A stretch of 64,000 bases of DNA, taken from contig WSYC01000014.1 in NCBI GenBank assembly GCA_009773635.1, forward strand, positions 150,742 to 214,741. The letters run 5' to 3'. Source of the stretch: Beijerinckiaceae bacterium. Lineage in GTDB: Bacteria; Pseudomonadota; Alphaproteobacteria; Rhizobiales; Beijerinckiaceae. The position numbers and the translations under genes were made by a program. The notes beneath the pieces were generated by a model, which was given only the letters and a program-made list of their open reading frames with translations, searched no databases and was not told the origin of the DNA. Shown here piece by piece: positions 48,528 to 57,251 of this stretch; position 1 is the stretch's first letter; every line of letters starts with the position of its first letter.

Positions 48528-50224
48528 GCACCTCGGCAACACCCGGCAGGGTCGATCCGATCCTGATGGAAATCATCGCCCATGCCTTTGTGGCCGTGGC
48601 CGAGGAAATGTCGATCACGGTCTGGCGCACCAGCCGCTCGACCACCGTGCGCGAATTGCTCGATTATTCGACCGCCGTCTTCGACGGCGAGGGTCGCAAC
48701 GTCGCGCAGGCCGCGCGCATGCCGGTGCACCTCAATTCCATGGAACTGTGCCTGCAGGAGATCATCGCGCATCACCTGCCGCTGGAGGCGTGGCAGGACG
48801 GCGATGTCATCGTCACCAATGATCCCTATTGCGGCGGCCAGCACCTGCCGGATTTCATCGCCTTCAAGCCGGTTTATGTTGAAGGGCGGCGCATTGCCAT
48901 CACCTGCACGCTGATCCACCACGTCGATGTCGGCGGCGGCGCGGCGGGTGGCTACAACGCGCATGCGGTCGAGATTTTCCAGGAAGGCTTCCGTTTGCCA
49001 CCGGTAAAAATCGTGCGGGCCGGCGCGATGCAGGATGATCTTCTCGCAACCATCCTCCAGAATGTCCGCGACCCCGAAACCTTCAGAGGCGATTTCCTCA
49101 GCCAGATCGCGGCGCTGGAAATGGGCGCACGCGGGTTGCGCGGCCTCGCGGCACGCTATGGTATCGACCAGCTGATCGCGGTTGGGGCGGCGCTGCTCGA
49201 TCATTCCGAGCGTGCGATGCGCGCTGCGATCCGCGCGTTGCCCGATGGCGTCTACCACGCCGAGGATTTCGTTGATGGCGACGGGCTCGACCCCGGTCAG
49301 AAGCGCATCGCGGTGACGCTGACCATCAAGGGCGACGAGATTGCCGTCGATCTCGCAGGGACTGCCGATCAGGCGCGCGGACCGATCAATGCGACGATGG
49401 CAACGACGAAATCCGCCGTCTACTACGCCACCATCGCGGCGGCAGGCGTCGCAGCGCTCGCCAATTCCGGCTGTTACCGACCCATCACCGTCGCAGCGCC
49501 GGAGGGCTCGCTCGTCAACGCGCGTTTTCCCGCGCCCGTTTCGATGCGGATGCTGACTGGACACCGGATCGCGACCGCCGTGCTCAAGGCCTTCGCGGCC
49601 GCCGTGCCGGAGCGCATCCCGGCCTCCTATTACGGTGTCACCTTCAACCACGCGATCAACATCCTGCACGAGGATGGTCGGCGGCAGGTCTATTTCGACT
49701 ATTCCATCGGCGGCTGGGGCGCGCACCCGGAGGTCGACGGCCCTTCCGGTTTTGCGGCCGGCTTCCACAACGGCCAGAACACCCCGATCGAAATGGTCGA
49801 AGCGATTTTCCCGCTGCGCTTCACGCGCTATGGCTTCGTGCCGGATTCGGGGGGGGCGGGCAGAACGCGCGGCGGGCTCGGGCTGGAGCGATCCTTCGAG
49901 TTTCTGGCGGAACGCGGGCTCTTCAACGGCTCCTTCGACGCCTTCGTCTCGCGCCCCTACGGGCTTGCGGGCGGGTCGCCGGGCAAGGGCGGGCGCCTTT
50001 CCGTGACACGCGGTGCGACAACGACAGAATTGCCTGCCAAAACGATCGGGCATGAACTTCGCATGGGCGATATCGTCAGCATGATCACGCCGGGCGGCGG
50101 CGGCTTCGGCCCGCCAGCGGAACGCCCGGCCGACCGACTGGCAGCGGACAAAATCGACGGGCTGGTCACGGCGACCGGTTTGGCGGAGTATTCAGGCGCC
50201 GGGGTAAACGGGGGCGAGCCATGA
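48524..50224 (+). CDS. Hydantoinase/oxoprolinase family protein, B subunit
   Basis: A 566-residue HyuB protein. Typical segments are DPILMEIIAHAFVAVAEEMSITVWRTSRSTTVREL, DFSTAVFD-type LLDYSTAVFDGEG, DVIVTNDPYCGGQHLPDF, CTLIHHVDVGG and the C-terminal FPLRFTRYGFVPDSGGAGRTRGGLGLERSFEFL. It overlaps hyuA-like by four bases at the start and the TRAP small-permease gene by four bases at the end, so the genes are co-translated. The A and B proteins form one ATP-dependent amidohydrolase. Confidence 0.92.
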   Translation: MSTSATPGRVDPILMEIIAHAFVAVAEEMSITVWRTSRSTTVRELLDYSTAVFDGEGRNVAQAARMPVHLNSMELCLQEIIAHHLPLEAWQDGDVIVTNDPYCGGQHLPDFIAFKPVYVEGRRIAITCTLIHHVDVGGGAAGGYNAHAVEIFQEGFRLPPVKIVRAGAMQDDLLATILQNVRDPETFRGDFLSQIAALEMGARGLRGLAARYGIDQLIAVGAALLDHSERAMRAAIRALPDGVYHAEDFVDGDGLDPGQKRIAVTLTIKGDEIAVDLAGTADQARGPINATMATTKSAVYYATIAAAGVAALANSGCYRPITVAAPEGSLVNARFPAPVSMRMLTGHRIATAVLKAFAAAVPERIPASYYGVTFNHAINILHEDGRRQVYFDYSIGGWGAHPEVDGPSGFAAGFHNGQNTPIEMVEAIFPLRFTRYGFVPDSGGAGRTRGGLGLERSFEFLAERGLFNGSFDAFVSRPYGLAGGSPGKGGRLSVTRGATTTELPAKTIGHELRMGDIVSMITPGGGGFGPPAERPADRLAADKIDGLVTATGLAEYSGAGVNGGEP

Positions 50225-50847
50225 CGGAGACGACGCGGGAAGGCCTGCCAGAACACTTGTTGCCGGATGAACCCCTGCCCCAGCGCATCTCGCGCGTTCT
50301 GGCCTGGGCCGCGGGCGCGATCATCCTCTTCGGCTGCGCCGGGCTGATCACCATCGATGTCGTCACCCGCTATTTCTTCAAGCGCGGCATGGTCGAGAGC
50401 TTTGAGATCTCGGGCTATGCCCTCGCCGCCTGCATCGGGCTCGGCATGGCGTTCACGGTCACGTCGAAATCCAACATCCGGGTCGATATCCTGCTCGATT
50501 CCCTGCCCGATCCGATACGGATTGCCTGCGATATCCTCGCTTCGCTGGCGCTGGCGCTGATCGCGGTGGCGCTTGCGTGGCATTCCTTCGGCACCTTGCA
50601 ACAATCCTGGGCGATGGGCGCGAAATCCGTCTCGACCCTGCAGACGCCGATGATCCTGCCGCAGGGCATCTGGTGGGTCGGGCTGTTCTGGTTCGCTGCG
50701 ATGGCGGTGCTGATCCCGTTTCAGGCGCTCGCGCGGCTGATGAGGCGCGAGCGGGGCGGGTTCAACCATCTCATCGGCAGCCTGCGCGTTGTCGAGGAAA
50801 TCGAGCAGGCGGGCGTTCCGGCTTCTGGCGAAAAGGTACAGCCATGA
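50221..50847 (+). CDS. TRAP transporter small permease (DctQ type)
   Basis: A 208-residue protein with four membrane helices in the DctQ layout: RVLAWAAGAIILFGCAGLITIDVVTRYFF, FEISGYALAACIGLGMAFTVT, IRIACDILASLALALIAVALAWHSF and LPQGIWWVGLFWFAAMAVLIPFQ. It pairs with the large permease that follows, with which it overlaps by four bases. It should import the substrate of the hydantoinase enzymes as a solute-binding-protein-dependent Na+ symporter. Confidence 0.9.
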   Translation: MTETTREGLPEHLLPDEPLPQRISRVLAWAAGAIILFGCAGLITIDVVTRYFFKRGMVESFEISGYALAACIGLGMAFTVTSKSNIRVDILLDSLPDPIRIACDILASLALALIAVALAWHSFGTLQQSWAMGAKSVSTLQTPMILPQGIWWVGLFWFAAMAVLIPFQALARLMRRERGGFNHLIGSLRVVEEIEQAGVPASGEKVQP

Positions 50848-52145
50848 TTGCCTGGGCACTCGGCCTTCTCACCGTCCTCGTTGCACTGAGCCTGCCGGTC
50901 GCGGCAGCCCTCGGCCTGATGGGCTATGTCCTCTCGGAGAAATTTGCCTTCTTCCCGATGATCGGCGCGCTCGGCGAACTCGCGTGGAATTCATCCAACG
51001 ATTTCATCCTGATCGCCGCCCCGATGTTCATCATGATGGGCGAGCTGATGCACCGCTCCGGCATGAGCGAGCGGCTGTTCACCGCGTTGACGCCCTGGTT
51101 CGCGCGCATTCCCGGCGGGTTGATCCACACCAACATCGCGGCGAGCGCGATCTTCGCGGCCACCTCCGGCTCCTCGGTCGCGACGGCTGCGACCATCGGC
51201 ACGGTCGCGATCCCGAATATGGACAAGGGCGGCTACAACCGCCCGCTGTTCCTCGGCTCGATCGCGGCAGGCGGCACGCTCGGCATCCTCATTCCGCCCT
51301 CGATCAACATGATCATTTACGCGGTGCTCACGGATACTTCCGTGGCTGATCTCTATGCCGCCGGGTTCATTCCGGGGTTCATGCTGGCGGGGCTGTTCTC
51401 GCTGATGGTGCTCGGCGCGGTGCTGTGGCGCCCGCACTGGGGCGGGCCAAAACAGGACAGATCCAACCTCTGGGCGCTGCGTCGGGCGGGGCTCAAGCAC
51501 CTCATCCCGCCGCTCGGACTGTTCATGGTCGTTGTCGGCTCGATCTATGCCGGCATCGCGACTCCAACCGAAGCGGCGGCTCTCGGGTTGATCGCCACGC
51601 TTGGGTTGGTTATCGCCAACGGCCAGTTTACGCTGCCGGTGATGCTGCGGGCTTTCGAAGGCACGGTGCGGACGACCTGCATGGTGATGCTGATCGTGAT
51701 CGCGGCGTTCTTCCTCAACTTCGTGATGGTGTCGATCGGGCTTGTGCAGGCGATCACCGATCTCGTGCTCAAGCTCGGCTGGCCTCCGCTCGGCATGCTG
51801 GCGGCGATCATCGTGTTCTATCTCATCCTCGGCTGTTTCATGGAAACGCTGTCGATGATGATAGCGACAACGCCGGTGGTGGTGCCGGTCATCAAGGCGC
51901 TGGGCTACTCGCCGGTTTGGTGGGGCATCATCTTCGTCATCCTGATGGAGGCGGCGCTCATCACCCCGCCCGTCGGGCTCAACCTCTACGTCGTGCAGAC
52001 TGTCCGCGGCAGGGGGCAGTTTTCCGATATCTGTCTGGGGTCCTTGCCGTTTGTGCTGATGATGCTCATCATGATCGTCATTCTTATCGCCTTCCCGCAG
52101 CTCGCGCTGTGGCTTCCGACCATCCTCAACCCGAAAGCGGGCTGA
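50844..52145 (+). CDS. TRAP transporter large permease (DctM type)
   Basis: A 433-residue, roughly 12-helix transporter from ATG 50844, overlapping the small-permease stop. The DctM family pattern is clear: PMFIMMGELMHRSG, ASAIFAATSGSSVATAATIGTVAIPNM, GSIAAGGTLGILIPPSINMIIYAVLTD, SIYAGIATPTEAAALGLIATLGL and EAALITPPVGLNLYVVQTVRGRG. It is the transport channel of the TRAP system. Confidence 0.93.
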   Translation: MIAWALGLLTVLVALSLPVAAALGLMGYVLSEKFAFFPMIGALGELAWNSSNDFILIAAPMFIMMGELMHRSGMSERLFTALTPWFARIPGGLIHTNIAASAIFAATSGSSVATAATIGTVAIPNMDKGGYNRPLFLGSIAAGGTLGILIPPSINMIIYAVLTDTSVADLYAAGFIPGFMLAGLFSLMVLGAVLWRPHWGGPKQDRSNLWALRRAGLKHLIPPLGLFMVVVGSIYAGIATPTEAAALGLIATLGLVIANGQFTLPVMLRAFEGTVRTTCMVMLIVIAAFFLNFVMVSIGLVQAITDLVLKLGWPPLGMLAAIIVFYLILGCFMETLSMMIATTPVVVPVIKALGYSPVWWGIIFVILMEAALITPPVGLNLYVVQTVRGRGQFSDICLGSLPFVLMMLIMIVILIAFPQLALWLPTILNPKAG

Positions 52146-52170
52146 GCCCGATCAATTCAGATTTGCCGGA

Positions 52171-52210
52171 AGGCAATCACCATGAAGAAGAGGCAATCAC
52201 CATGAAGAAA
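52171..52210. repeat. 20-bp direct tandem duplication over the dctP start
   Basis: Copies aggcaatcaccatgaagaag (52171-52190) and aggcaatcaccatgaagaaa (52191-52210) differ at one base. Each contains an ATG. Because 20 is not a multiple of three, the first ATG (52182) opens a seven-codon frame, MKKRQSP, whose TGA overlaps the second ATG (52202). Confidence 0.95.
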
Positions 52211-53258
52211 CTCGTTCTGGCCGGTTTTGCAGCGTTGGGGATGACCGGAGGCGCTGTCGAGGCGCAGACGACCGGTCTGCCGAACACAACCTTCAATGTC
52301 GTGGGCTCGATCGGCAACCTCTCGATGTACACGAGCCGCGAGGTGCCGTTCTGGAACGAGATCGTGCCGAAGGAATCCGCCGGCGCGATCAAGGTCCAGC
52401 TCAAGCCGTTCACCGAGCTGGGACTGAAGGGGCCGGAAATCTTCCGGCTCGTCTCGCAAGGCACGATGCAGATGGCAATGACCGTGCTCAATTACAATTC
52501 CGGCGAAGTGCCGATGAACGAAGCTGCCGATCTCGTCGGGCTCGTGGGCTCAGTGGAAGAACTGCACGGTGTTCTCAAGGGCTTCCGGCCAACCTATGCG
52601 AAGTTCCTCGATGAGAAGCACGGGCTGAAGCTGCTCGGTTTTGGCACCTATCAGGCGCAGGTCGTCTATTGCCGCGATGCCTTTGCCTCGCTCGCGGATC
52701 TCAAGGGCCGCAAGGTTCGTGCCTCCGGCGCCTCGCAACAGGCCTTCGTCAATCATCTCGGCGGTTCGCCGATCAACCTCGCCTTCGCGGAAGTCCAGCC
52801 AGCGCTCGGCTCGGGTGTGATTGATTGCGCGATCACCGGCGCGCTCTCCGGCTATCGCTCGAAGTGGCATGAATCCGCAAAATTCATCTCGCCGATGCCA
52901 GTGAACTTCGGCGTTGCGGCCTTCCTTGCCAACAAGAAGTGGTGGGCGACGCTCGATCCGAAGGTGCAGGCCTTCCTCGAGGCGCAGATGCTCAAGCTGG
53001 AAGACTCGATCTTCGATCAGGCCAAGACCGAAACCCAGACCGGCATCAACTGCAACACCGGCACCGGGACCTGCGGCGAGGGTGCCCCGGCGGCGATGAA
53101 GCTGGTGCCGGTGACGGCGGCGGACGAAACCCTGCGCAAGGACGCGCGCGCTGGTAAAAGCCATCCTGCCCTCGTTCGCCCAGCGTTGCGGCGCGGAATG
53201 CGTGCAGACCTGGAACACCGTGATCGGTGCGCCCTTGAAGATCAAGATCGCCCAGTAA
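52202..53258 (+). pseudogene. TRAP transporter solute-binding protein (DctP type), apparently frameshifted
   Basis: From ATG 52202 the protein has a signal peptide (KKLVLAGFAALGMTGGAVEAQ) and a DctP fold (FWNEIVPKESAGAIKVQLKPF, GFGTYQAQVVYCRDAFASLADLKGRKVRASG, FAEVQPALGSGVIDCAITGALSGY). After residue 317 or so the native ending is in the +1 frame (VKAILPSFAQRCGAECVQTWNTVIGAPLKIKIAQ, stop at 53256-53258). As written, the frame instead runs without a stop into the next gene and would give a 553-residue fusion. Loss of one CG pair from the CG tract at 53143-53151 explains it; restoring it reads KDARALVKAIL. It may be a real mutation or a sequencing error. Confidence 0.8.
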
Positions 53259-53275
53259 CGCCGGGGCAGCCCTCG

Positions 53276-53863
53276 ATGACGCAGGACACGCGATACCAGC
53301 CGCTCTCCCCGGCTGACTATCTCAATATTCCCTGGAAAAACGGTGGCGGCGTCTCGACGACGATCGCCGGCGAGCGCCTTCCCGGCGCTCCACCCGGGGA
53401 TTGGTCCGGCGTCATCTGGCAGCTGGGGCGGACGCGGATTGTTGCGCCCGCCCCGTTTTCGGATCTCACCGGCTTCGAACGTCTGCAAATCGTCATCGGC
53501 GGCAGCGGGCTGGTGCTGGAGACGCCGACGGGCGAGATCGATCTCCGCCAGCCCTTCGTGCCCTCCCGCTACGATGGCGGCACACCGATCGTCAGCCGGC
53601 TGGAGAATGGCCCGGTCGAAGTCATCAACCTGATCGCCCGACGCGACAGCGTGACGATCGACCTCGTCGTTCTGACCGGGAGCGGCGAGCTCTCGCTGCC
53701 GCTTGCCCGCCACATCATCCATGCGCCGAGTATTGAAACGCGCGTCGAGATCGATGGCCGCGAGCATGCCCTGCCCGTCAACCATGCCGTGAGCCTTGAC
53801 GGCGCGGCGAATATCCGGTGGATCGAAGGCATCGCGGTGATCGCGACCATCGCGCGGCGGTGA
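53276..53863 (+). CDS. HutD/Ves family protein
   Basis: A 195-residue cupin-type protein from ATG 53276 (MTQDTRYQPLSP). The family signature is PWKNGGGVSTTIAGE near residue 20, then WQLGRTRIVAPAPFSDLTGFERLQIVIGGSGLVLETPTG. HutD/Ves proteins are small beta-barrels found with histidine catabolism genes or as stress proteins; they may bind and sense an amino-acid-derived ligand such as formiminoglutamate. In this operon it could monitor a ring-opened product. It is in frame with the damaged dctP gene upstream, so some product may be made as a fusion. Confidence 0.82.
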   Translation: MTQDTRYQPLSPADYLNIPWKNGGGVSTTIAGERLPGAPPGDWSGVIWQLGRTRIVAPAPFSDLTGFERLQIVIGGSGLVLETPTGEIDLRQPFVPSRYDGGTPIVSRLENGPVEVINLIARRDSVTIDLVVLTGSGELSLPLARHIIHAPSIETRVEIDGREHALPVNHAVSLDGAANIRWIEGIAVIATIARR

Positions 53864-53908
53864 TCTCCCGACGATCCCCTCCCTCTCCGACAGGACCTAT
53901 CCGCCATC

Positions 53909-55483
53909 ATGAGCGAACGACCGGAAACGAATGGTGCCGAAAGCCTCGTGCGCACGCTGGTTGCCGGTGGGGCCGATGTCTGCTTTTCCAATCCCGGGAC
54001 ATCCGAGATGCATTTTGTCGCCGCGCTCGATCGGGTCGAGGGCATGGCGTGCGTGCTCTGCCTGTTCGAAGGCGTTGCGACCGGTGCCGCCGATGGCTGG
54101 GCGCGGATGACCGGGCGTCCCGGCTTGACGCTGTTGCATCTTGGCCCCGGCCTCGCGAACGGGCTCGCCAATCTTCACAACGCGAAGAAGGCCGGAACGC
54201 CGCTCGTCAACATCGTCGGCGAACACACCACGCAGCACCTTGGCTACGATGCACCGCTGACCTCGGACACCGAAGGCGTCGCGCGGCCGATGTCGCATTG
54301 GCTCCGCACCGGACGTGACAGCCGGGGGATCGCGCAGGATGGTGCCGATGCGATCACCGCCGCACGAACCGCCTGCGCCGCAGGACCGGGGCAGGTCGCG
54401 ACGTTGATCCTGCCGGCGGACACGGCATGGGGACCGGGAGCGACGCCCGTCATGCCCGCTGCGCCACCCGCCAGACCCGCCGTTTCAGATGAGGCGATTG
54501 CAGCCGCTGTCGCCGCCATCAGGCGCGGCTCGGAAACCCTGCTCTTTCTCGGCGCGGATGCTGTGCGAGCCCCCGCGCTGGCGCTCGCCGGTGCCATTGC
54601 CGCCAAGACCGGCGCAAAAATCATGGGACGCACGTCGCTTGCGCGGATCGAACGCGGGGCGGGGCATGTGGTTCTGCCGCGCCTGCCCTACCCCATCGAT
54701 CTTTCGCTGGAGACACTTCGCCCCTTTTCCACTCTCGTCCTTCTCGGCGCGCCCGATCCCGTCGCCTTCTTCGGCTACCCCGGCAAGCCGAGCCGTCTTG
54801 CACCGGAAGGCGCCGAAATCCTGCCGGTTGCCGACGGCACGTACGATCTCATGGATGCGCTCGAGCGGATCGCGGAGGCTGTCGGCGCGCGCGTTGCGGA
54901 TGCACCGCGTGCAGCTCTGGCAAGACCGCCGCTGCCGAACGGGACACTCACCGCCGAAACCGCGATGACCGCGATCGCCGCGCTGATGCCGGAAGGCGCT
55001 GTTATCGTCGATGAATCCATCACCAGCGGTCGACATACTGCCCCCATCACGGCGAATGCGCCGCCACACGACTGGCTCCAGATTACCGGCGGCGCGATCG
55101 GCATCGGCCCGCCACTGGCGCTCGGCGCCGCCGTCGCGGTGCCGGAACGGCAGGTGATCAACCTCCAGGCCGATGGCAGCGCGATGTATACGCTGCAGGC
55201 GCTCTGGAGCCAGGCGCGGGTGCGGGCGAAGGTGCTCACCGTGATCTGGTCGAACCGTTCCTACGCGATCCTGACCGGCGAGTTGATGGCTGTGGGCGCC
55301 ACGAACCCCGGCCGCAAGGCGCTCGACATGCTCTCGCTCGATGATCCCGCGCTGGATTGGGTTTCGCTCGCCCGCGGCATGGGCGTTCCGGCGCTGCGGG
55401 CAGATACCGCGGAGGCTTTCGTCGCCGCCGTGCGCGCGGGGCTTCAGGAAAACGGGCCGTTCCTGATCGAGGCCGTGATCTGA
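53909..55483 (+). CDS. TPP-dependent enzyme, acetolactate synthase-like family
   Basis: A 524-residue thiamine diphosphate enzyme. The N-terminal domain has FSNPGTSEMHFVAALDR and the catalytic glutamate in LFEGVATGAADGWARM; the central domain is reduced; the C-terminal domain has the cofactor motif NLQADGSAMYTLQALW followed by IWSNRSYAIL, where most relatives have GDGS. Its length matches benzoylformate decarboxylase more than acetolactate synthase. The best guess is decarboxylation of a 2-oxo acid formed in the hydantoinase pathway. It is the last gene of the operon. Confidence 0.85.
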   Translation: MSERPETNGAESLVRTLVAGGADVCFSNPGTSEMHFVAALDRVEGMACVLCLFEGVATGAADGWARMTGRPGLTLLHLGPGLANGLANLHNAKKAGTPLVNIVGEHTTQHLGYDAPLTSDTEGVARPMSHWLRTGRDSRGIAQDGADAITAARTACAAGPGQVATLILPADTAWGPGATPVMPAAPPARPAVSDEAIAAAVAAIRRGSETLLFLGADAVRAPALALAGAIAAKTGAKIMGRTSLARIERGAGHVVLPRLPYPIDLSLETLRPFSTLVLLGAPDPVAFFGYPGKPSRLAPEGAEILPVADGTYDLMDALERIAEAVGARVADAPRAALARPPLPNGTLTAETAMTAIAALMPEGAVIVDESITSGRHTAPITANAPPHDWLQITGGAIGIGPPLALGAAVAVPERQVINLQADGSAMYTLQALWSQARVRAKVLTVIWSNRSYAILTGELMAVGATNPGRKALDMLSLDDPALDWVSLARGMGVPALRADTAEAFVAAVRAGLQENGPFLIEAVI

Positions 55484-55490
55484 ATCAGTG

Positions 55491-55865
55491 TCAGGGCGCT
55501 GGCGGAAGCTTGCCGATCATCATCGTCAGCAGCCCCCAGAAAGCATCTTCCCCGATATAGCCGGTGATCCGGCCGATCTCGCGGCCCTCTTCCATCAGCA
55601 CGAAGGTCGGGGTGTAGAACACAGCTTCCTTCAGCCCCTTGATCGCGGGCGGGCCGGCATCGAGGCTGATCCGGCGGAGCGGCGCGCGTTGCCCCTCGTC
55701 GGTCCGGGGGTAGATCGGACCGATGTCCTGCCGCCACCGCAGACACCAGGCGCAGCCGGCGCGCTCGAACATCAGAAGCTCTGCCGCAGAGGCCGGCACG
55801 CTCGCCAGCACTGCCGCCGCGACGACCCAGCCGAACAGACGTGAGCGGGAGGTCGCGGCCATCAT
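55491..55865 (-). CDS. Secreted thioredoxin-like protein
   Basis: A 124-residue protein with a signal peptide (LFGWVVAAAVLASVPASAAE) and a thioredoxin-like start LLMFERAGCAWCLRWRQDIGPIYP containing a CAWC redox motif. The cis-proline is in YTPTFVLMEEG. It is probably a periplasmic disulfide reductase or a relative of SoxW. Its ATG overlaps the end of the DUF3422 gene by four bases, so the two are cotranscribed; what links them is unknown. Confidence 0.82.
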   Translation of the reverse strand: MMAATSRSRLFGWVVAAAVLASVPASAAELLMFERAGCAWCLRWRQDIGPIYPRTDEGQRAPLRRISLDAGPPAIKGLKEAVFYTPTFVLMEEGREIGRITGYIGEDAFWGLLTMMIGKLPPAP

Positions 55866-57154
55866 GACCCTTCCCTCGTATGCGTGTGGCGGATACGCCG
55901 CACCACCAGTGCCATCGCCAGCACGACGAGCGGCACGGAAATCCCGATCGCGAGATCAAGCGGCAGCGGCAAGAGATGCGCTTCCTTGCCAGCCTTCAGG
56001 AGGTAGCCGACGAGACCGACGACATAGTAGCTGATCGCCGCAACCGAAAGCCCTTCCACCGTCTGCTGGAGCCGCAGCTGCAACCGCGTGCGCTCGCTCA
56101 TGCCGCCCAGCAGCGCGTTGTTCTGCTTGGCGAGCTCGACGTCGATGCGCGTGCGCAGCAGGCCGGAGGCGCGCGTCAGGCGCGCCGCGAGATCGACGAG
56201 GTTGGCCTCCATCGTCTCGCAGGTGCGCAAGGCCGGCGCGTTCCGCCGTGTGAGGAACGCGGCAATCGTCGGAGCATCCGGCGTCGCGGAGACGCCAAAG
56301 GCGCTCAGCCGGTCGCTGAGGATCGCGCCATAGGCACGCGTCGCCCCGAAGCGGAATTTCGTGCGGGCGATTTCGGCCTCGGCGCGCGCGGTCATGTCCG
56401 TGAGGCGCGAGAGCAGCGCATCGCCTTCCTCAAGACTCTGCTGGTGCACGAGATCCCCCATGAGATCGGCAAGGCCACGCTCGATCTCCCGGACGATGGG
56501 GCCGATGCGCTGCGCCTCCGGCAACCCCAGCAGTGCCAGCGAGCGGTAAACTTCGATTTCCATGATGTCGCGCGCGAGCGATCCCAGCCGTCGGTCCGGC
56601 AGATCGCGATTGACGACCACGAAGCGGACAAAACCGGATTCATCGGGGATGAAATCGGAGGCAACCCGCGCCCGCCCGTCCTCGAGTGCACTGACCGAGA
56701 TCACCCCGGATTGCACGTGGCTCATCGCCATCTCGGCCTGCGTCTCCGGGATGAACGACATATCCACCGAAACAAGATGCGGGCCGGGCTGCTCGGGCAA
56801 GGCGAGCGCGCGCAGGAGCTCACCGCCGGTGAGGTCGAACCGGGCGGCGTCCCCACTGAGCATGAAGACGAAGGTGGTGAATTCGGTGTGTTCCTCCCAG
56901 CGGAACAGGCCTTGCGGCAGCAGCATCCGGTGGTGCTTCGCATCCGATGGCGCGGGTGCCGCGCCATGGGCGCGGGCGAAGGCATCGAGCCGCTCCCGCA
57001 CGGTTGCCGCCGGCACATCGCCGCGCAGAAAAGCGAGCGCGAGAATACGCGCGGGCACTTCGAGCCGGAAAAACGGGCGCGCATGCGCCTCCGCCAGAAT
57101 AGCATGCCGCGACGGATGAGGCTCGAACGGCGGCGTTGAGGCGATCGTCACCAC
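55862..57154 (-). CDS. DUF3422 family membrane protein
   Basis: A 430-residue protein. The N terminus has HPSRHAILAEAHARPFFRLEVPARILALAF, followed by HHRMLLPQGLFRWEEHTEFTTFVF, both diagnostic of DUF3422. A coiled-coil-rich middle leads to two C-terminal membrane helices (LSVAAISYYVVGLVGYLLKAG and LDLAIGISVPLVVLAMALVVRRI). The family is widespread in alphaproteobacteria and of unknown function; the arrangement of a cytosolic domain and a membrane hairpin recalls CorA-like proteins only loosely. Confidence 0.88.
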   Translation of the reverse strand: MVTIASTPPFEPHPSRHAILAEAHARPFFRLEVPARILALAFLRGDVPAATVRERLDAFARAHGAAPAPSDAKHHRMLLPQGLFRWEEHTEFTTFVFMLSGDAARFDLTGGELLRALALPEQPGPHLVSVDMSFIPETQAEMAMSHVQSGVISVSALEDGRARVASDFIPDESGFVRFVVVNRDLPDRRLGSLARDIMEIEVYRSLALLGLPEAQRIGPIVREIERGLADLMGDLVHQQSLEEGDALLSRLTDMTARAEAEIARTKFRFGATRAYGAILSDRLSAFGVSATPDAPTIAAFLTRRNAPALRTCETMEANLVDLAARLTRASGLLRTRIDVELAKQNNALLGGMSERTRLQLRLQQTVEGLSVAAISYYVVGLVGYLLKAGKEAHLLPLPLDLAIGISVPLVVLAMALVVRRIRHTHTREGS

Positions 57155-57251
57155 GATGAAATTCCCGAAAACAGAGGCATCTGAGGCACCAGATATCCCG
57201 TTTCATGCCACGTTTCGGGGCGCGAAGGCTATAGGCTTGCCGCCGATCCCA

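Noticed and set aside
51425-53863. A single 812-codon frame covering the end of the large permease, the binding protein and hutD.
   Set aside because: The first 260 codons are an out-of-frame shadow of the permease; only the part from 52202 is meaningful, and its fusion to hutD comes from the frameshift.
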